A DNA stretch of 64,000 nucleotides, taken from positions 7,768-71,767 of the forward strand of contig JBAZTW010000006.1 in NCBI GenBank assembly GCA_041661665.1. Reading direction: 5' to 3'. This DNA is from GWC2-45-44 sp041661665 (GTDB lineage Bacteria > Planctomycetota > Phycisphaerae > Sedimentisphaerales > UBA12454). The notes under the pieces were generated by a model that was given only the letters and a program-made list of their open reading frames with translations, had not been told where the DNA came from and made no database searches. The translations under genes were made by a program, and so were the position numbers. Shown in pieces: positions 25,409 to 34,081 of this stretch. Within the stretch, counting starts at the first letter, position 1; every line of letters starts with the position of its first letter.

Positions 25409-26755
25409 ATGTTCTCAAAAATACTAATCGCCAACAGAGGCGAAATCGCGTTAAGAATTATCCGAGCCTGCAAAGAACTCGGTGTTGAATCGGTTGTCGT
25501 TTATTCCGAAGCCGACAGAGGCGCAAGTTACATCGAACTGGCCGACCAGGCCATCTGCATCGGCCCTGCACAACCAGCCAAAAGTTATCTCAATATCCCC
25601 GCGATAATCAGCGCCGCCGAAATCGCCGACGTTGACGCGATTCATCCGGGTTATGGATTTTTTGCGGAGAACGCACATTTCGCTGATGTCTGCAACGACT
25701 GCAATATAACATTCATCGGACCCAGGCCGGAATCTATGAGACTGCTCGGCGATAAAGTCGCCGCCAGAGAATTGGTCAAAAAAGCGAAAGTGCAATGTGT
25801 GCCCGGTTCCGATGGAGAATTAAGAGATGAAGCTGAAGCGATTAAGCTGGCAAATAAAATCGGATACCCTGTGATTATCAAGGCCGCGGCAGGCGGCGGC
25901 GGCAGAGGTATGCGAGTCGCACACAATGATATCAGTTTGCGAAACGCAATTGCCGCAGCAAAAGCTGAGGCAGAGGTAGTATTCAGGGATAGTAAAGTTT
26001 ATATGGAAAAATACATCCTCGAACCTCGACACGTCGAAGTGCAGATTATGGCTGATAAGTCAGGCAACGCGCTGCATTTTTACGAACGCGACTGCTCGAT
26101 TCAGCGCAGACACCAGAAGCTCATCGAGGAATCGCCCTGCCCAATTCTTGATGAAAAGACAAGAGAAGAACTTTGCAAAGCAGCGATAAAAATCGTCAAA
26201 GAGGCTAAATATGAAAACGCCGCAACGGTGGAGTTTTTGCTCGATAAGGATAAAAACTTTTATTTCATCGAAGTCAACACTCGAATTCAGGTTGAACATC
26301 CGGTAACGGAATTGGTAACAGGCATAGATTTGATTAAAATGCAGCTGCAGGTGGCAAGCGGTCAAAATTTAAATCTCAAACAAAAAGATATCGTTCACCG
26401 CGGCGTTGCGATTGAGTGTCGAATAAACGCCGAAGACCCGACTCACAATTTCTCCCCATGCCCCGGCAAAATTGACAAATTTATCCTGCCCGGCGGAATG
26501 GGCGTAAGAGTTGATACGCATATGTTCCAGGGAGCGGTAGTTTCGCCGTATTACGATTCTATGATTGCAAAGCTGCTCGTTCACAGACCGACAAGGGAAG
26601 AGGCTATTATCACAATGAAGCGGGCATTGGGCGAATTTCGCATTGGCCCGATTAAAACCACAATACCGGCCTGCGAGAAAATTTTATCGCACAATATGTA
26701 TCTGCAAAATAAAGTTAACACAGGCTTCATCGAACAATATATGAATCAGTTTTAA
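25409..26755 (+). CDS. accC: Biotin carboxylase subunit of acetyl-CoA carboxylase
   Basis: 448 residues. ATP-grasp enzyme that carboxylates biotin on AccB. Recognised by KILIANRGEIALRIIRACKELG at the start, HPGYGFFAENA, the glycine loop AAAGGGGRGMRVA, ERDCSIQRRHQKLIEE, FIEVNTRIQVEHPVTE and RINAEDP. Complete, with no oddities. Confidence 0.98.
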   Translation: MFSKILIANRGEIALRIIRACKELGVESVVVYSEADRGASYIELADQAICIGPAQPAKSYLNIPAIISAAEIADVDAIHPGYGFFAENAHFADVCNDCNITFIGPRPESMRLLGDKVAARELVKKAKVQCVPGSDGELRDEAEAIKLANKIGYPVIIKAAAGGGGRGMRVAHNDISLRNAIAAAKAEAEVVFRDSKVYMEKYILEPRHVEVQIMADKSGNALHFYERDCSIQRRHQKLIEESPCPILDEKTREELCKAAIKIVKEAKYENAATVEFLLDKDKNFYFIEVNTRIQVEHPVTELVTGIDLIKMQLQVASGQNLNLKQKDIVHRGVAIECRINAEDPTHNFSPCPGKIDKFILPGGMGVRVDTHMFQGAVVSPYYDSMIAKLLVHRPTREEAIITMKRALGEFRIGPIKTTIPACEKILSHNMYLQNKVNTGFIEQYMNQF

Positions 26756-26791
26756 TACGAATTTATTTGTCGGGACGAGGGGCAGCGGCCA

Positions 26792-27796
26792 GTGCAAATA
26801 ACCGTTAATAACAAAAGAATACTTACCGTTAAAGGCGGCAAAAGCCTTCTGGCGACCCTTGCCGACGAAAAAATTTTCCTGCCGACTGCCTGCGGCGGCA
26901 GAGGTATGTGCGGATTATGCAGATTGAAAGTTCTCACCGGCGGCGGAAATTTAACCTATGCCGAACAACGCAAACTCAAAGACGATGAGAAAAAAACAAA
27001 CATCCGCCTTGCCTGCCAGATTACCGTCTCAGGCGATTTGAACATCGAGATACCGGACAAACTTCTCGCCGTCGGAGAATACAAATGCAAATGCACCGAC
27101 ATACAGGACATCGCCTCCAATGTCAGACAACTGCGATTAGAACTTATCGAGCCGCGAACAATTGATTATATCCCCGGCCAATACGTTCAGGCTCTTGTGC
27201 CTGCCTACGCAAAAAGCGGTCAGGAAGTTTCAAGAGCATATTCAATCTCGTCCGACCCTGCCGATAAAAATGCCATAGAACTGATTGCCCGGCGAACGCC
27301 CGGCGGAATAAGCTCAACGTACTTTTTTGAATATCTCAAAGTCGGCGATGAAGTAAAATTCAGCGGCCCTTACGGAAAATTCATACTCAGCCAGACACAA
27401 TCGCCGATGGTTTTTGTCGCAGGCTCAAGCGGTATGGCGCCGATAAAATGTATGCTGCACTATATGAAAAACATCGGCAGCAAACGCAAGGCAATCTATT
27501 ATTTCGGCGCTAACAAAGTCAACGAATTGATTTTGCCGGAGCTGATGAGGCAATTTGAAAAAGACCTGCCGAATTTCAGGTTTGTGCCGGTCATCGCCAA
27601 CCAGCAGGAAAAATGGGATGGCCAAAGAGGCTTAGTTACCGAAGCGATTGAGAGGAATTTTAAAAATGCCGAGCTGTATGAGGCCTATATTTGCGGAAAT
27701 CCGGGAATGGTGGATGCCGCAATAAAAACTCTCAAAGAGCTTGGAATAAGCGATAATAAAATTTTCTACGATAAGCTGACAACCAATAACCAGTAG
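26792..27796 (+). CDS. NqrF-like ferredoxin-FAD/NAD reductase, standalone
   Basis: 334 residues from GTG at 26792 with GAGGGG about 12 bases upstream. N-terminal plant-type [2Fe-2S] ferredoxin with cysteines C34, C40, C43 and C75 (CGGRGMCGLC ... LAC), then an FAD domain (about 110-210, RAYSIS) and NAD-binding domain (about 215-334). Domain order equals Na+-NQR subunit F, but it lacks the N-terminal membrane helix and the other five nqr genes are absent. Related single proteins serve as reductases for methyltransferase or corrinoid systems (RACE-like). Its role next to accBC is unclear. Confidence 0.85.
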   Translation: MQITVNNKRILTVKGGKSLLATLADEKIFLPTACGGRGMCGLCRLKVLTGGGNLTYAEQRKLKDDEKKTNIRLACQITVSGDLNIEIPDKLLAVGEYKCKCTDIQDIASNVRQLRLELIEPRTIDYIPGQYVQALVPAYAKSGQEVSRAYSISSDPADKNAIELIARRTPGGISSTYFFEYLKVGDEVKFSGPYGKFILSQTQSPMVFVAGSSGMAPIKCMLHYMKNIGSKRKAIYYFGANKVNELILPELMRQFEKDLPNFRFVPVIANQQEKWDGQRGLVTEAIERNFKNAELYEAYICGNPGMVDAAIKTLKELGISDNKIFYDKLTTNNQ

Positions 27797-27933
27797 GTTT
27801 TTACTTGCTACTGGATGATTACTGTCGACTTTTTTTAAAATTTTCTGTTACCTGCGTAAAAAACCATCCACTAATCACTTTGGAAGGGTATTAAAATTAA
27901 GGGTAGGCATTAAAAGTTAATAACGGTTAGCTG

Positions 27934-28539
27934 ATGTCCATTTACAAAACCGTCGCCGGCTCTTATAATATCGCTGTGGAAAATTTGGACAATAACGATA
28001 TTTGCGATTCGCTGGCAGGCGACTCGAAGGCTTTTGAACGGCTCGTCATTCGCTATCAGCCTCGAATCATCAGGCTGATGTGGCGGTTTTGCAGAGACCG
28101 CCAAACCTGCGAAAGGCTTGTTCAGGATGTCTTTGTCGAGGCGTATTTCAGCCTGAAAACATATAAGGCCAAGGCGCCATTTGAACACTGGCTCAGCAGA
28201 ATCGCATCACGAGTCGGCTATCGGCATTTTAAAGAGCAGGACAAAGAAAAGCAGACTTTGCCGCTGCCCGATTTTGACATCGCCGCCGCCGATTCGCAGC
28301 AGGCCGTTGAGCCTGAAAAAGCCGCCGAGCTTTTGTACTGGCTGCTGGCCAAACTGCCCGCGACAGACAGACTTGCCCTTACGCTTGTCTATCTGGAAGA
28401 CTGCAGCATCAAAGATGTCGCCGTTAAAACAGGCTGGTCAGCGCCCGCAGTAAAAATGAGATTGTCGCGGGCGAGAAAAAAGTTAAAAGAAATTGCAGAA
28501 AAAGAAAAAATTTCAGAGAGGTTCGAATGGATACCTTAA
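27934..28539 (+). CDS. ECF-type RNA polymerase sigma factor
   Basis: 201 residues. Sigma-2 region (FERLVIRYQPRIIRLMWRFCRDRQTCERLVQDVFVEAY) and sigma-4 region with helix-turn-helix (YLEDCSIKDVAVKTGWSAPAVKMRLSRARKKLK). Heads an overlapping three-gene unit with two small membrane proteins, the second resembling CpxP/Spy. No zinc-binding anti-sigma motif is seen in either neighbour, so control may work through a non-standard anti-sigma. Confidence 0.92.
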   Translation: MSIYKTVAGSYNIAVENLDNNDICDSLAGDSKAFERLVIRYQPRIIRLMWRFCRDRQTCERLVQDVFVEAYFSLKTYKAKAPFEHWLSRIASRVGYRHFKEQDKEKQTLPLPDFDIAAADSQQAVEPEKAAELLYWLLAKLPATDRLALTLVYLEDCSIKDVAVKTGWSAPAVKMRLSRARKKLKEIAEKEKISERFEWIP

Positions 28540-28790
28540 AAACTATTGAAAAGCTGGCCAAAGCCGCTCGAAGCGAGGCTTTGCCTGCGTTTGACGTTTC
28601 AAGTTATGTGCTTGGACAGACGCGAATGGTGCAGGTGCAGAGAGCAAATCTTTTGCCTTTTGAGTTTTTTGCCGCGCTGACTGCCGTTGCCGCTTCGATT
28701 GTAATTGTTCTGTCCGTAAGCGCCTGGCAAACAATCATCAATCCGATGACACAGTTAATTGCGCCTTTGCAGGAGAGTTCACTATGGTAG
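28527..28790 (+). CDS. Small single-pass membrane protein in sigma operon (possible anti-sigma)
   Basis: 87 residues, overlapping the sigma gene end by 13 bases. Cytoplasmic N-terminal helix (MDTLKTIEKLAKAARSEALP), then one transmembrane segment at about 47-68. No HxxxCxxC anti-sigma zinc motif. By position it is the best candidate to hold the sigma factor at the membrane, but this is inference. The stop overlaps the next start by seven bases. Confidence 0.65.
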   Translation: MDTLKTIEKLAKAARSEALPAFDVSSYVLGQTRMVQVQRANLLPFEFFAALTAVAASIVIVLSVSAWQTIINPMTQLIAPLQESSLW

Positions 28791-29200
28791 AAGACCAGAA
28801 AATAATTATTAAACGGTACAGCCGCAAACAGGTAATTACTCTTACAATCTGCGCAGCGGTAATCCTTTTATCAGGCATAGCAATAGGCACAGGAACAACA
28901 GTTCTGCTTGCTCAAAACAGATTTATCAAAATTGCCCCTCCGCACAAGACCGCCGACGATATAACTAAAAAAATCAGCGAAAAATACGATTTGAATTCGC
29001 AGCAGACTGCACAGGTTCAGACGCTTTTGAATGATATGTTTGCCAAAGGAAAGCTCTACAAGGATGAAATGAATGCAAAACGCGATGCCGATGCCGAGAT
29101 TATGATTGCTCAGATGAAACTTATTTTGACAGATGAACAATTTGTAAAGTGGAATAAAGATTTTGAAGCATTGAGAGAGAAATTCAAAAAATTTCGGTAA
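28784..29200 (+). CDS. CpxP/Spy-like periplasmic sensor or chaperone, membrane-anchored
   Basis: 138 residues. N-terminal anchor (about 17-37) then an all-helical periplasmic part with KYDLNSQQTAQVQTLLNDMFAKGKLYKDEM and LILTDEQFVKWNKDFEALREKF, the LTxxQ-like pattern of CpxP/Spy/ZraP proteins. These sense envelope stress or metals and signal to regulators, and here the regulator would be the ECF sigma factor. Confidence 0.75.
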   Translation: MVEDQKIIIKRYSRKQVITLTICAAVILLSGIAIGTGTTVLLAQNRFIKIAPPHKTADDITKKISEKYDLNSQQTAQVQTLLNDMFAKGKLYKDEMNAKRDADAEIMIAQMKLILTDEQFVKWNKDFEALREKFKKFR

Positions 29201-29226
29201 AAAATAAATTCTCACCTTTCACACTT

Positions 29227-29772
29227 TTAAGCGGTTAATTTCATCCTGTACTTTCTTAACTGCTTTGACAACATCTTAGCTCTGCCCTGCACATATTCAT
29301 CTAACTGCCGCCAAAATCGTTGACTATGATTTTTATGCGGTATATGGCATAATTCGTGGAGCAAAATATAATCCTGAAGTTCCTGCGGCAGAAAGACAAT
29401 GTTGACATTCAGATTTATGTTATTTTTACCGGAACAACTGCCCCACTTTGTTTTTTGACATCGAAAAGATGCTTTTCTATAAGCGAGTTTATGTTTTTCG
29501 GCGAAATGCGCCAATCTGCCGAACAGTTCATTCTGTGCCTTTTTAATATCGACATCAGCGTCAGGCAAATCCTGCAATTGATTATATTTATCTATTTTTT
29601 GCAGATGCTTTTTCAGCCATTGAATTTTTGATTGTAAAAATTTTTCCGCTTCGCTTCTGTTGCCTGCTCTTGGAATAGTTACCCTGACGGTTTTATCGGG
29701 ATGTATCGTTATGCGCAGATGTCTTGCGCGCGGCGAGTGAACAAAAACAACATTGTCTAAACCAGAAATCAT
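29227..29772 (-). CDS. YgjP-like zinc metallopeptidase domain protein (DUF45)
   Basis: 181 residues from ATG at 29772. A longer frame begins with GTG at 29838, inside a hairpin repeat, and is not preferred. Zinc motif HELCHIPHKNHSQRFW (HExxH with the third His five residues on) preceded by TKWGSCS, both diagnostic for YgjP/WLM-type SprT-like proteins. Cytoplasmic. Function in the family is tied to DNA-associated or restriction contexts in some genomes, but no such partner is near. Confidence 0.85.
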   Translation of the reverse strand: MISGLDNVVFVHSPRARHLRITIHPDKTVRVTIPRAGNRSEAEKFLQSKIQWLKKHLQKIDKYNQLQDLPDADVDIKKAQNELFGRLAHFAEKHKLAYRKASFRCQKTKWGSCSGKNNINLNVNIVFLPQELQDYILLHELCHIPHKNHSQRFWRQLDEYVQGRAKMLSKQLRKYRMKLTA

Positions 29773-29901
29773 AATGGGCGAAATTCTGACAGAGACAGGA
29801 TGACAATTCAAGCCAAAAATAAAAAAATGCTTCGCCACAGCGGTTTCGCAATTAAAAATTAAAAACTAACAATTCAAAATTTGTTCTTCCATCATTCTAT
29901 G

Positions 29902-30804
29902 CTATTTTTTCACAGCAAAAACGCCAAAGATTAGCAGCAAAAGAGCAGCCGGTTCAGGGACAGAGGCGACACGAAACCCTAAATCACCGGCCTCGAGATA
30001 CGAGACGTTGTAGCCCCTATCTGGCGACATAAGGGTGCCGACGCTGACATCGTACGAGCCGCCACGAATGCCTCGACTGGAACCAATAAGAGTCTCGTTC
30101 CATTCCCAGGCATTGCCGCCCTGGTCAAACGTACCATAAGCGCTGTCAGAGTTCTCGAATTCCCCGACAACAGTCAGGTAATCCGGACTGCCAATGGTAT
30201 AACTGTTCTGATAAAAATTGGCGTTATTGCACGGGTCGGGATTGAGCAGAGCATTGCTTGGCACGTTGTTCGACTTAGTCGGGTATAACCAGTAATTACC
30301 TGTAATTCCGTCGTTCTTGTGATAAGCGGCCTTATACCACTCGTCCTCGGTTGGAATGACATAAATCGTACCGTAAACAACCTGAGCCGCTGCACGGTCA
30401 ACTGCAATGCTGCCGTCTGCACCAAGTTGATATGCTCCCTTGCTCTTATCGCCGCTGGTCAGATAGTTACAGAACTGGGCTGCTTCATACCAGCTTACAT
30501 TATTGGTTGGCTGCTGAGCGCCGGTGTGGACTGCGCTTGAATTATAAGCATTGCTCGGACTGCCTGTGGGCGCTCCGGCTGCATTTGTAAAAGTGTTCCA
30601 CTGAGCGTTGGTTATCTCGTACTTGCCGATACGGTAATTATACCCTACTGCGCCGTACAAACTTCCAGTCGCAGGGTCAGTCGCATTCCCCGCATTGCCG
30701 ATATTCACAAAATCAATGTCAATACCTCGTATGATTTCAGCCGAAGCAAAATTAACTGCTGCCATCACACACACAACAATTCCCAAAATTCTTACATTTT
30801 TCAT
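29902..30804 (-). CDS. SUMF1/FGE-fold protein with PEP-CTERM sorting signal
   Basis: 300 residues. Signal peptide (about 1-22), formylglycine-generating-enzyme-type fold (YRIGKYEITNAQWNTFTNAAG ... NNVSWYEAAQFCNYLT ... TEDEWYKAAYH ... GGNAWEWNE ... GIRGGSYDVSVG), and a C-terminal PEP-CTERM tail (VPEP, hydrophobic helix, KK). The catalytic cysteines expected after GGSY are absent, so it is probably not a sulfatase activator but an exported structural or binding protein. Ribosome site GGGG eight bases before the ATG. Confidence 0.9.
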   Translation of the reverse strand: MKNVRILGIVVCVMAAVNFASAEIIRGIDIDFVNIGNAGNATDPATGSLYGAVGYNYRIGKYEITNAQWNTFTNAAGAPTGSPSNAYNSSAVHTGAQQPTNNVSWYEAAQFCNYLTSGDKSKGAYQLGADGSIAVDRAAAQVVYGTIYVIPTEDEWYKAAYHKNDGITGNYWLYPTKSNNVPSNALLNPDPCNNANFYQNSYTIGSPDYLTVVGEFENSDSAYGTFDQGGNAWEWNETLIGSSRGIRGGSYDVSVGTLMSPDRGYNVSYLEAGDLGFRVASVPEPAALLLLIFGVFAVKK

Positions 30805-30972
30805 TTTCTACCCCTTTCAAAAAAGTTGGTAATCCATTATCTATCCGCTCTTATGGACTATGAATAAATGTCTGATTGATTTTGAATAATTTGCGCAATG
30901 ATGCCGCTGAATTGTGAACAGACGAAAAACTCCCAAAACACTCTCTAATTTTCCCTTGCCCCATAACCGCAC

Positions 30973-31001
30973 ATTATAGAACACTTACTATTTACAATCA
31001 A
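30973..31001 (-). promoter_or_regulatory. Promoter for the PEP-CTERM gene
   Basis: Minus strand TTGATT (31001-30996), 17-base spacer, TATAAT (30978-30973), giving a 5' leader of about 160 bases. The rest of the 30805-31107 gap shows nothing else. Confidence 0.55.
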
Positions 31002-31107
31002 GAAAATTTTTTGTCAACCCCGCACAAAAATAAAAAATCTCATCGGCCTGAGGCGCTAAACGAATGACGGACACGGGACGGGAAGGTTTATGCTGTTTGG
31101 CGTAATA

Positions 31108-32283
31108 TCAAAGATTATCCCCAATTTTACGGATTTCGTTTTCGCACATCTTTTTCTGGCCGTCATCGGAAAGTCTGGCTGCCGCCTTTTTCAGATAACC
31201 AACTGCCTTTTCTTTATCGACAATATAACGGGAATAAATTATGCCGAGCATAAGTTGAACCTGCTCGGTATGCTCATAATTGCCATACAAAGAGAGGAAT
31301 TTTTCATAAGCCTCGGCAGCCTGCTGCCACTGACCTGCTGACATAAGCTGATTTGCAATATCAAGCATCGCCTGCTTTGGCAATGCGCCTATCAATTCCC
31401 CCCGGCTATCCACATACAATTGAGCAGCAGAAGCAAGATTACCCTGACTTATCAGATTATAAATCTGGCGTTTAATGGCAGCGCTGGCATCTTCAGCCTT
31501 TTGCTGCGCTTCAGATGTAACATCCTTAACCTTTATTTTTCTGCTTAGCCTTACCGGAAATGGCTCGCCATCATGGGATACCGTGCTGCGATACTCTCGT
31601 CTTCTGTTCCATCGCGTAATCATTGCCCAGAGGTCGAACTGGTCGCCGGGGATAATTTTTATAATAAGGAATAGCATAATCGAGAGAATGCCGAAGGCAT
31701 AGCCAGCCAGATGCGCATCATAAGCGACATTCTGCGCGCTTCTGGAGATTATATTATCGATGAATATCATTTTGAACAATATCAAAAATATCGCCGGTAT
31801 TTCCATTGTTCCGATAATAAAAAACCAGTAAATAATCGTAATCAGTGTCTGCGGAAAAAGAACCAGATATGCCCCCGTAACCGCAGCGATAGCTCCGCTT
31901 GCTCCAAGCACCGGAGTTGCGACACCATGGCCAAACCATGAAGCAGCGAGGATGTGGCCGATTGCGCTGAAAATCGCCCCTGCCAAATAGAAACACAGAT
32001 AGCCCAGATTGCCGAGCCGGTCATTGACATTGTTGCCGAAAATATAGAGAAAGTACATATTACCGAAGATATGGCCGATGCTGCCGTGCAGGAAAGCGTA
32101 AGTTATGAATTGCCAAAGAAACGGATAGGCCGGGGTAAGCATAAAACCCGTCGCCCAGCCGCGGAGATTCTGTTCGCCGCCGACGTATGTAATAAGAAAT
32201 ATGACGACATTGACGGCTATCAATGCATAATTCGTATATGGCATACGAGATGGGTCTATATTTGTTCTTATTGGAAGCAGCAT
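31108..32283 (-). CDS. Rhomboid intramembrane protease fused to C-terminal repeat domain
   Basis: 391 residues. Six-helix rhomboid core with HGSIGHIFGNMYFLYIFG (helix 2 His/Asn), catalytic Ser in GASGAIAAVTGAYL (about residue 140) and catalytic His in DAHLAGYAFGI (about 201). After a linker of basic residues (about 230-270) comes a TPR-like region (about 275-391) with SAGQWQQAAEAYEKFL. The cytoplasmic tail may choose substrates or partners. Divergent from the pepP-like gene. Confidence 0.9.
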   Translation of the reverse strand: MLLPIRTNIDPSRMPYTNYALIAVNVVIFLITYVGGEQNLRGWATGFMLTPAYPFLWQFITYAFLHGSIGHIFGNMYFLYIFGNNVNDRLGNLGYLCFYLAGAIFSAIGHILAASWFGHGVATPVLGASGAIAAVTGAYLVLFPQTLITIIYWFFIIGTMEIPAIFLILFKMIFIDNIISRSAQNVAYDAHLAGYAFGILSIMLFLIIKIIPGDQFDLWAMITRWNRRREYRSTVSHDGEPFPVRLSRKIKVKDVTSEAQQKAEDASAAIKRQIYNLISQGNLASAAQLYVDSRGELIGALPKQAMLDIANQLMSAGQWQQAAEAYEKFLSLYGNYEHTEQVQLMLGIIYSRYIVDKEKAVGYLKKAAARLSDDGQKKMCENEIRKIGDNL

Positions 32284-32382
32284 ATTTTTTAGTTTTTTAT
32301 AAAAAAATGTCGAAAAATTACTCTAATAATAGTATTCTAACGATACTTACAGGCGGGTATAGATACCAGAATTGAGCAAAAA

Positions 32383-33477
32383 ATGCACATAAAAAATCAG
32401 AATCTGAAAAATCGGCTTTGCCAGGTACGCCAAACGCTGGCGGAAAAAAATTTCGACGCCGCCATCGTGGCAAATACCTCAAACGTCAGATATTTAAGCG
32501 GTTTTGAAGGTGATGACAGTTGGCTAATCGTAACCGAAAAAAATCTTTTCCTCATCACCGACAGCAGATACACTTTGCAGGCAAAAAAACAGTGTCCGCT
32601 ATGCAAAATCGTCGAGCGAAAAACGTCAATTATTGATGCGGCTTGCGATACACTGAAAAAAATCAAAGGCGTTAAAACTGTATGTATCGAAAACAGAGTC
32701 GAAATAAGGGTATTTAACAGCCTGCAAAAAAAACTTACTGTATCGCTAAAACCAATCGGTAATCTTGTCGAGGCTGTTCGGCAGATTAAGGATGTCGCCG
32801 AAATCGCCGCAATTAAATTGGCTGGAAAAATCGCAAAAAAAGCTCTCGAAAAAGTCCTGTCTGGAATTTATTCGGGAATCAGAGAAACCGAACTTGCGGC
32901 AATGCTCGATTACGAAATGAAAAAATCCGGCGCAATGCCGGCTTTTGAAACAATTGTCGCGTTCGGCTCGAACTCCGCAATGCCTCATCACAGGCCGACA
33001 GACAGGAAACTGAAAAAAAACGATACAATACTGATTGACTTCGGCGCAAAATTCAAAGGCTACTGCTGCGATATTACAAGATGTTTCGCTGTAGGCAAAG
33101 TAAGCAAACTCTACAAAAAAGTTTACGAAGCTGTTTTCGCCGCTCAGCAGTCAGCGATAAAAACTGTCAGAGCAGGCCAATCGCTCATAGCTGTTGATAA
33201 TGCCGCCAGGGGAATTATCAAATCCGCCAAACTGCCCATTTATGGCCACGGAACAGGCCACGGGCTGGGATTGGAAGTTCACGAATCGCCGACAATTTCG
33301 GTTCTCTCAAAAGATAATTTGAAACAGGGGAATGTAATCACTATTGAGCCTGCGGTTTATCTGCCAGGCAAATTCGGAATCAGAATTGAAGATGATGTTC
33401 TGGTTGCAAATAGTGGATATAAAACCATAACTTCAACCCTAAACGATGCTTATGTGCCGATTTTGAAAATCAGTTGA
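32383..33477 (+). CDS. Xaa-Pro aminopeptidase (M24B)
   Basis: 364 residues. Creatinase-type N-domain then pita-bread metallopeptidase. The five metal ligands occur as Asp in LIDFG, Asp in CCDITR, His in GHGTGHGLGLEVHE, Glu in TIEPAVY and Glu in RIEDDVLV. Cytoplasmic peptidase that removes residues before proline. The next gene, a YkgJ-like protein, begins shortly after its stop. Confidence 0.95.
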   Translation: MHIKNQNLKNRLCQVRQTLAEKNFDAAIVANTSNVRYLSGFEGDDSWLIVTEKNLFLITDSRYTLQAKKQCPLCKIVERKTSIIDAACDTLKKIKGVKTVCIENRVEIRVFNSLQKKLTVSLKPIGNLVEAVRQIKDVAEIAAIKLAGKIAKKALEKVLSGIYSGIRETELAAMLDYEMKKSGAMPAFETIVAFGSNSAMPHHRPTDRKLKKNDTILIDFGAKFKGYCCDITRCFAVGKVSKLYKKVYEAVFAAQQSAIKTVRAGQSLIAVDNAARGIIKSAKLPIYGHGTGHGLGLEVHESPTISVLSKDNLKQGNVITIEPAVYLPGKFGIRIEDDVLVANSGYKTITSTLNDAYVPILKIS

Positions 33478-33551
33478 CAGTTGATATTTGGCTGCAGGTT
33501 TGGTATTCTATTGGAAATGAAAAACTACATAATATATCAGCGAAGATTGTT

Positions 33552-33794
33552 ATGATAAAAACTCTAAAAAGGACAGTTACATCGGTACTGCCCATCTCTA
33601 AAAAACGAACAGGAAAATGTCTCCGCTGCGGTCAATGCTGCAAGATTGTTTTCCACTGCCCGTTTCTTAGATACGACGCAGAAAACAAAAGCTACTGCTC
33701 CATATATAAATGCCGGCCATTGAACTGCCTGAAATATCCACGAACCCAATCCGAATCTGTTACGGCAGATAAATGCGGCTTTAAATTCGAATAA
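33552..33794 (+). CDS. YkgJ-type cysteine-cluster protein
   Basis: 81 residues from ATG at 33552; the frame stays open upstream to 33474 but without an ATG or ribosome site. Eight cysteines in CLRCGQCCKIVFHCPF, YCSIYKCRPLNCLKYP and a final DKC form the zinc/iron-chelating pattern. Biochemical role of the family is unsettled. Placed downstream of the aminopeptidase and likely cotranscribed. Confidence 0.85.
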   Translation: MIKTLKRTVTSVLPISKKRTGKCLRCGQCCKIVFHCPFLRYDAENKSYCSIYKCRPLNCLKYPRTQSESVTADKCGFKFE

Positions 33795-33822
33795 ACGAAC
33801 CATCGAACCTCGATGAAATAAT

Positions 33823-33850
33823 TCAAAAAAAACGAGCAGTCGTGCTCGTT
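33823..33850 (-). terminator. Rho-independent terminator downstream of topA
   Basis: Minus strand AACGAGCA, loop CGAC, TGCTCGTT, then T run. It lies 231 bases after the topA stop; the bases between contain a hairpin (AATCAGT/ACTGATT at 33991-34010) and a GGAGGAGG run with no convincing gene. Confidence 0.65.
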
Positions 33851-34081
33851 GAAAGAACACTGCCTGCTCGCAGGAGGAGGAAGAAGAAGATTACATTTTT
33901 ATATGCTGCATAATCAGCCGCTTGTTCAGGATTTCATTAAAAAATTCATCCCTAATCGTGCCTAATTGTAACAGGGGTGGCGTCACTGTAAATCAGTATA
34001 AAAACTGATTATAATGTAAGACAATTTACCTATACATCTGTCATCTAAAACCACTACATTCATACCAATTGAATTCTTTAA

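Noticed and set aside
33871..33965. 20-codon frame after a GGAGGAGG run
   Set aside because: The distance from the ribosome-like site to the ATG is about 22 bases, too far, and the peptide has no distinctive content.
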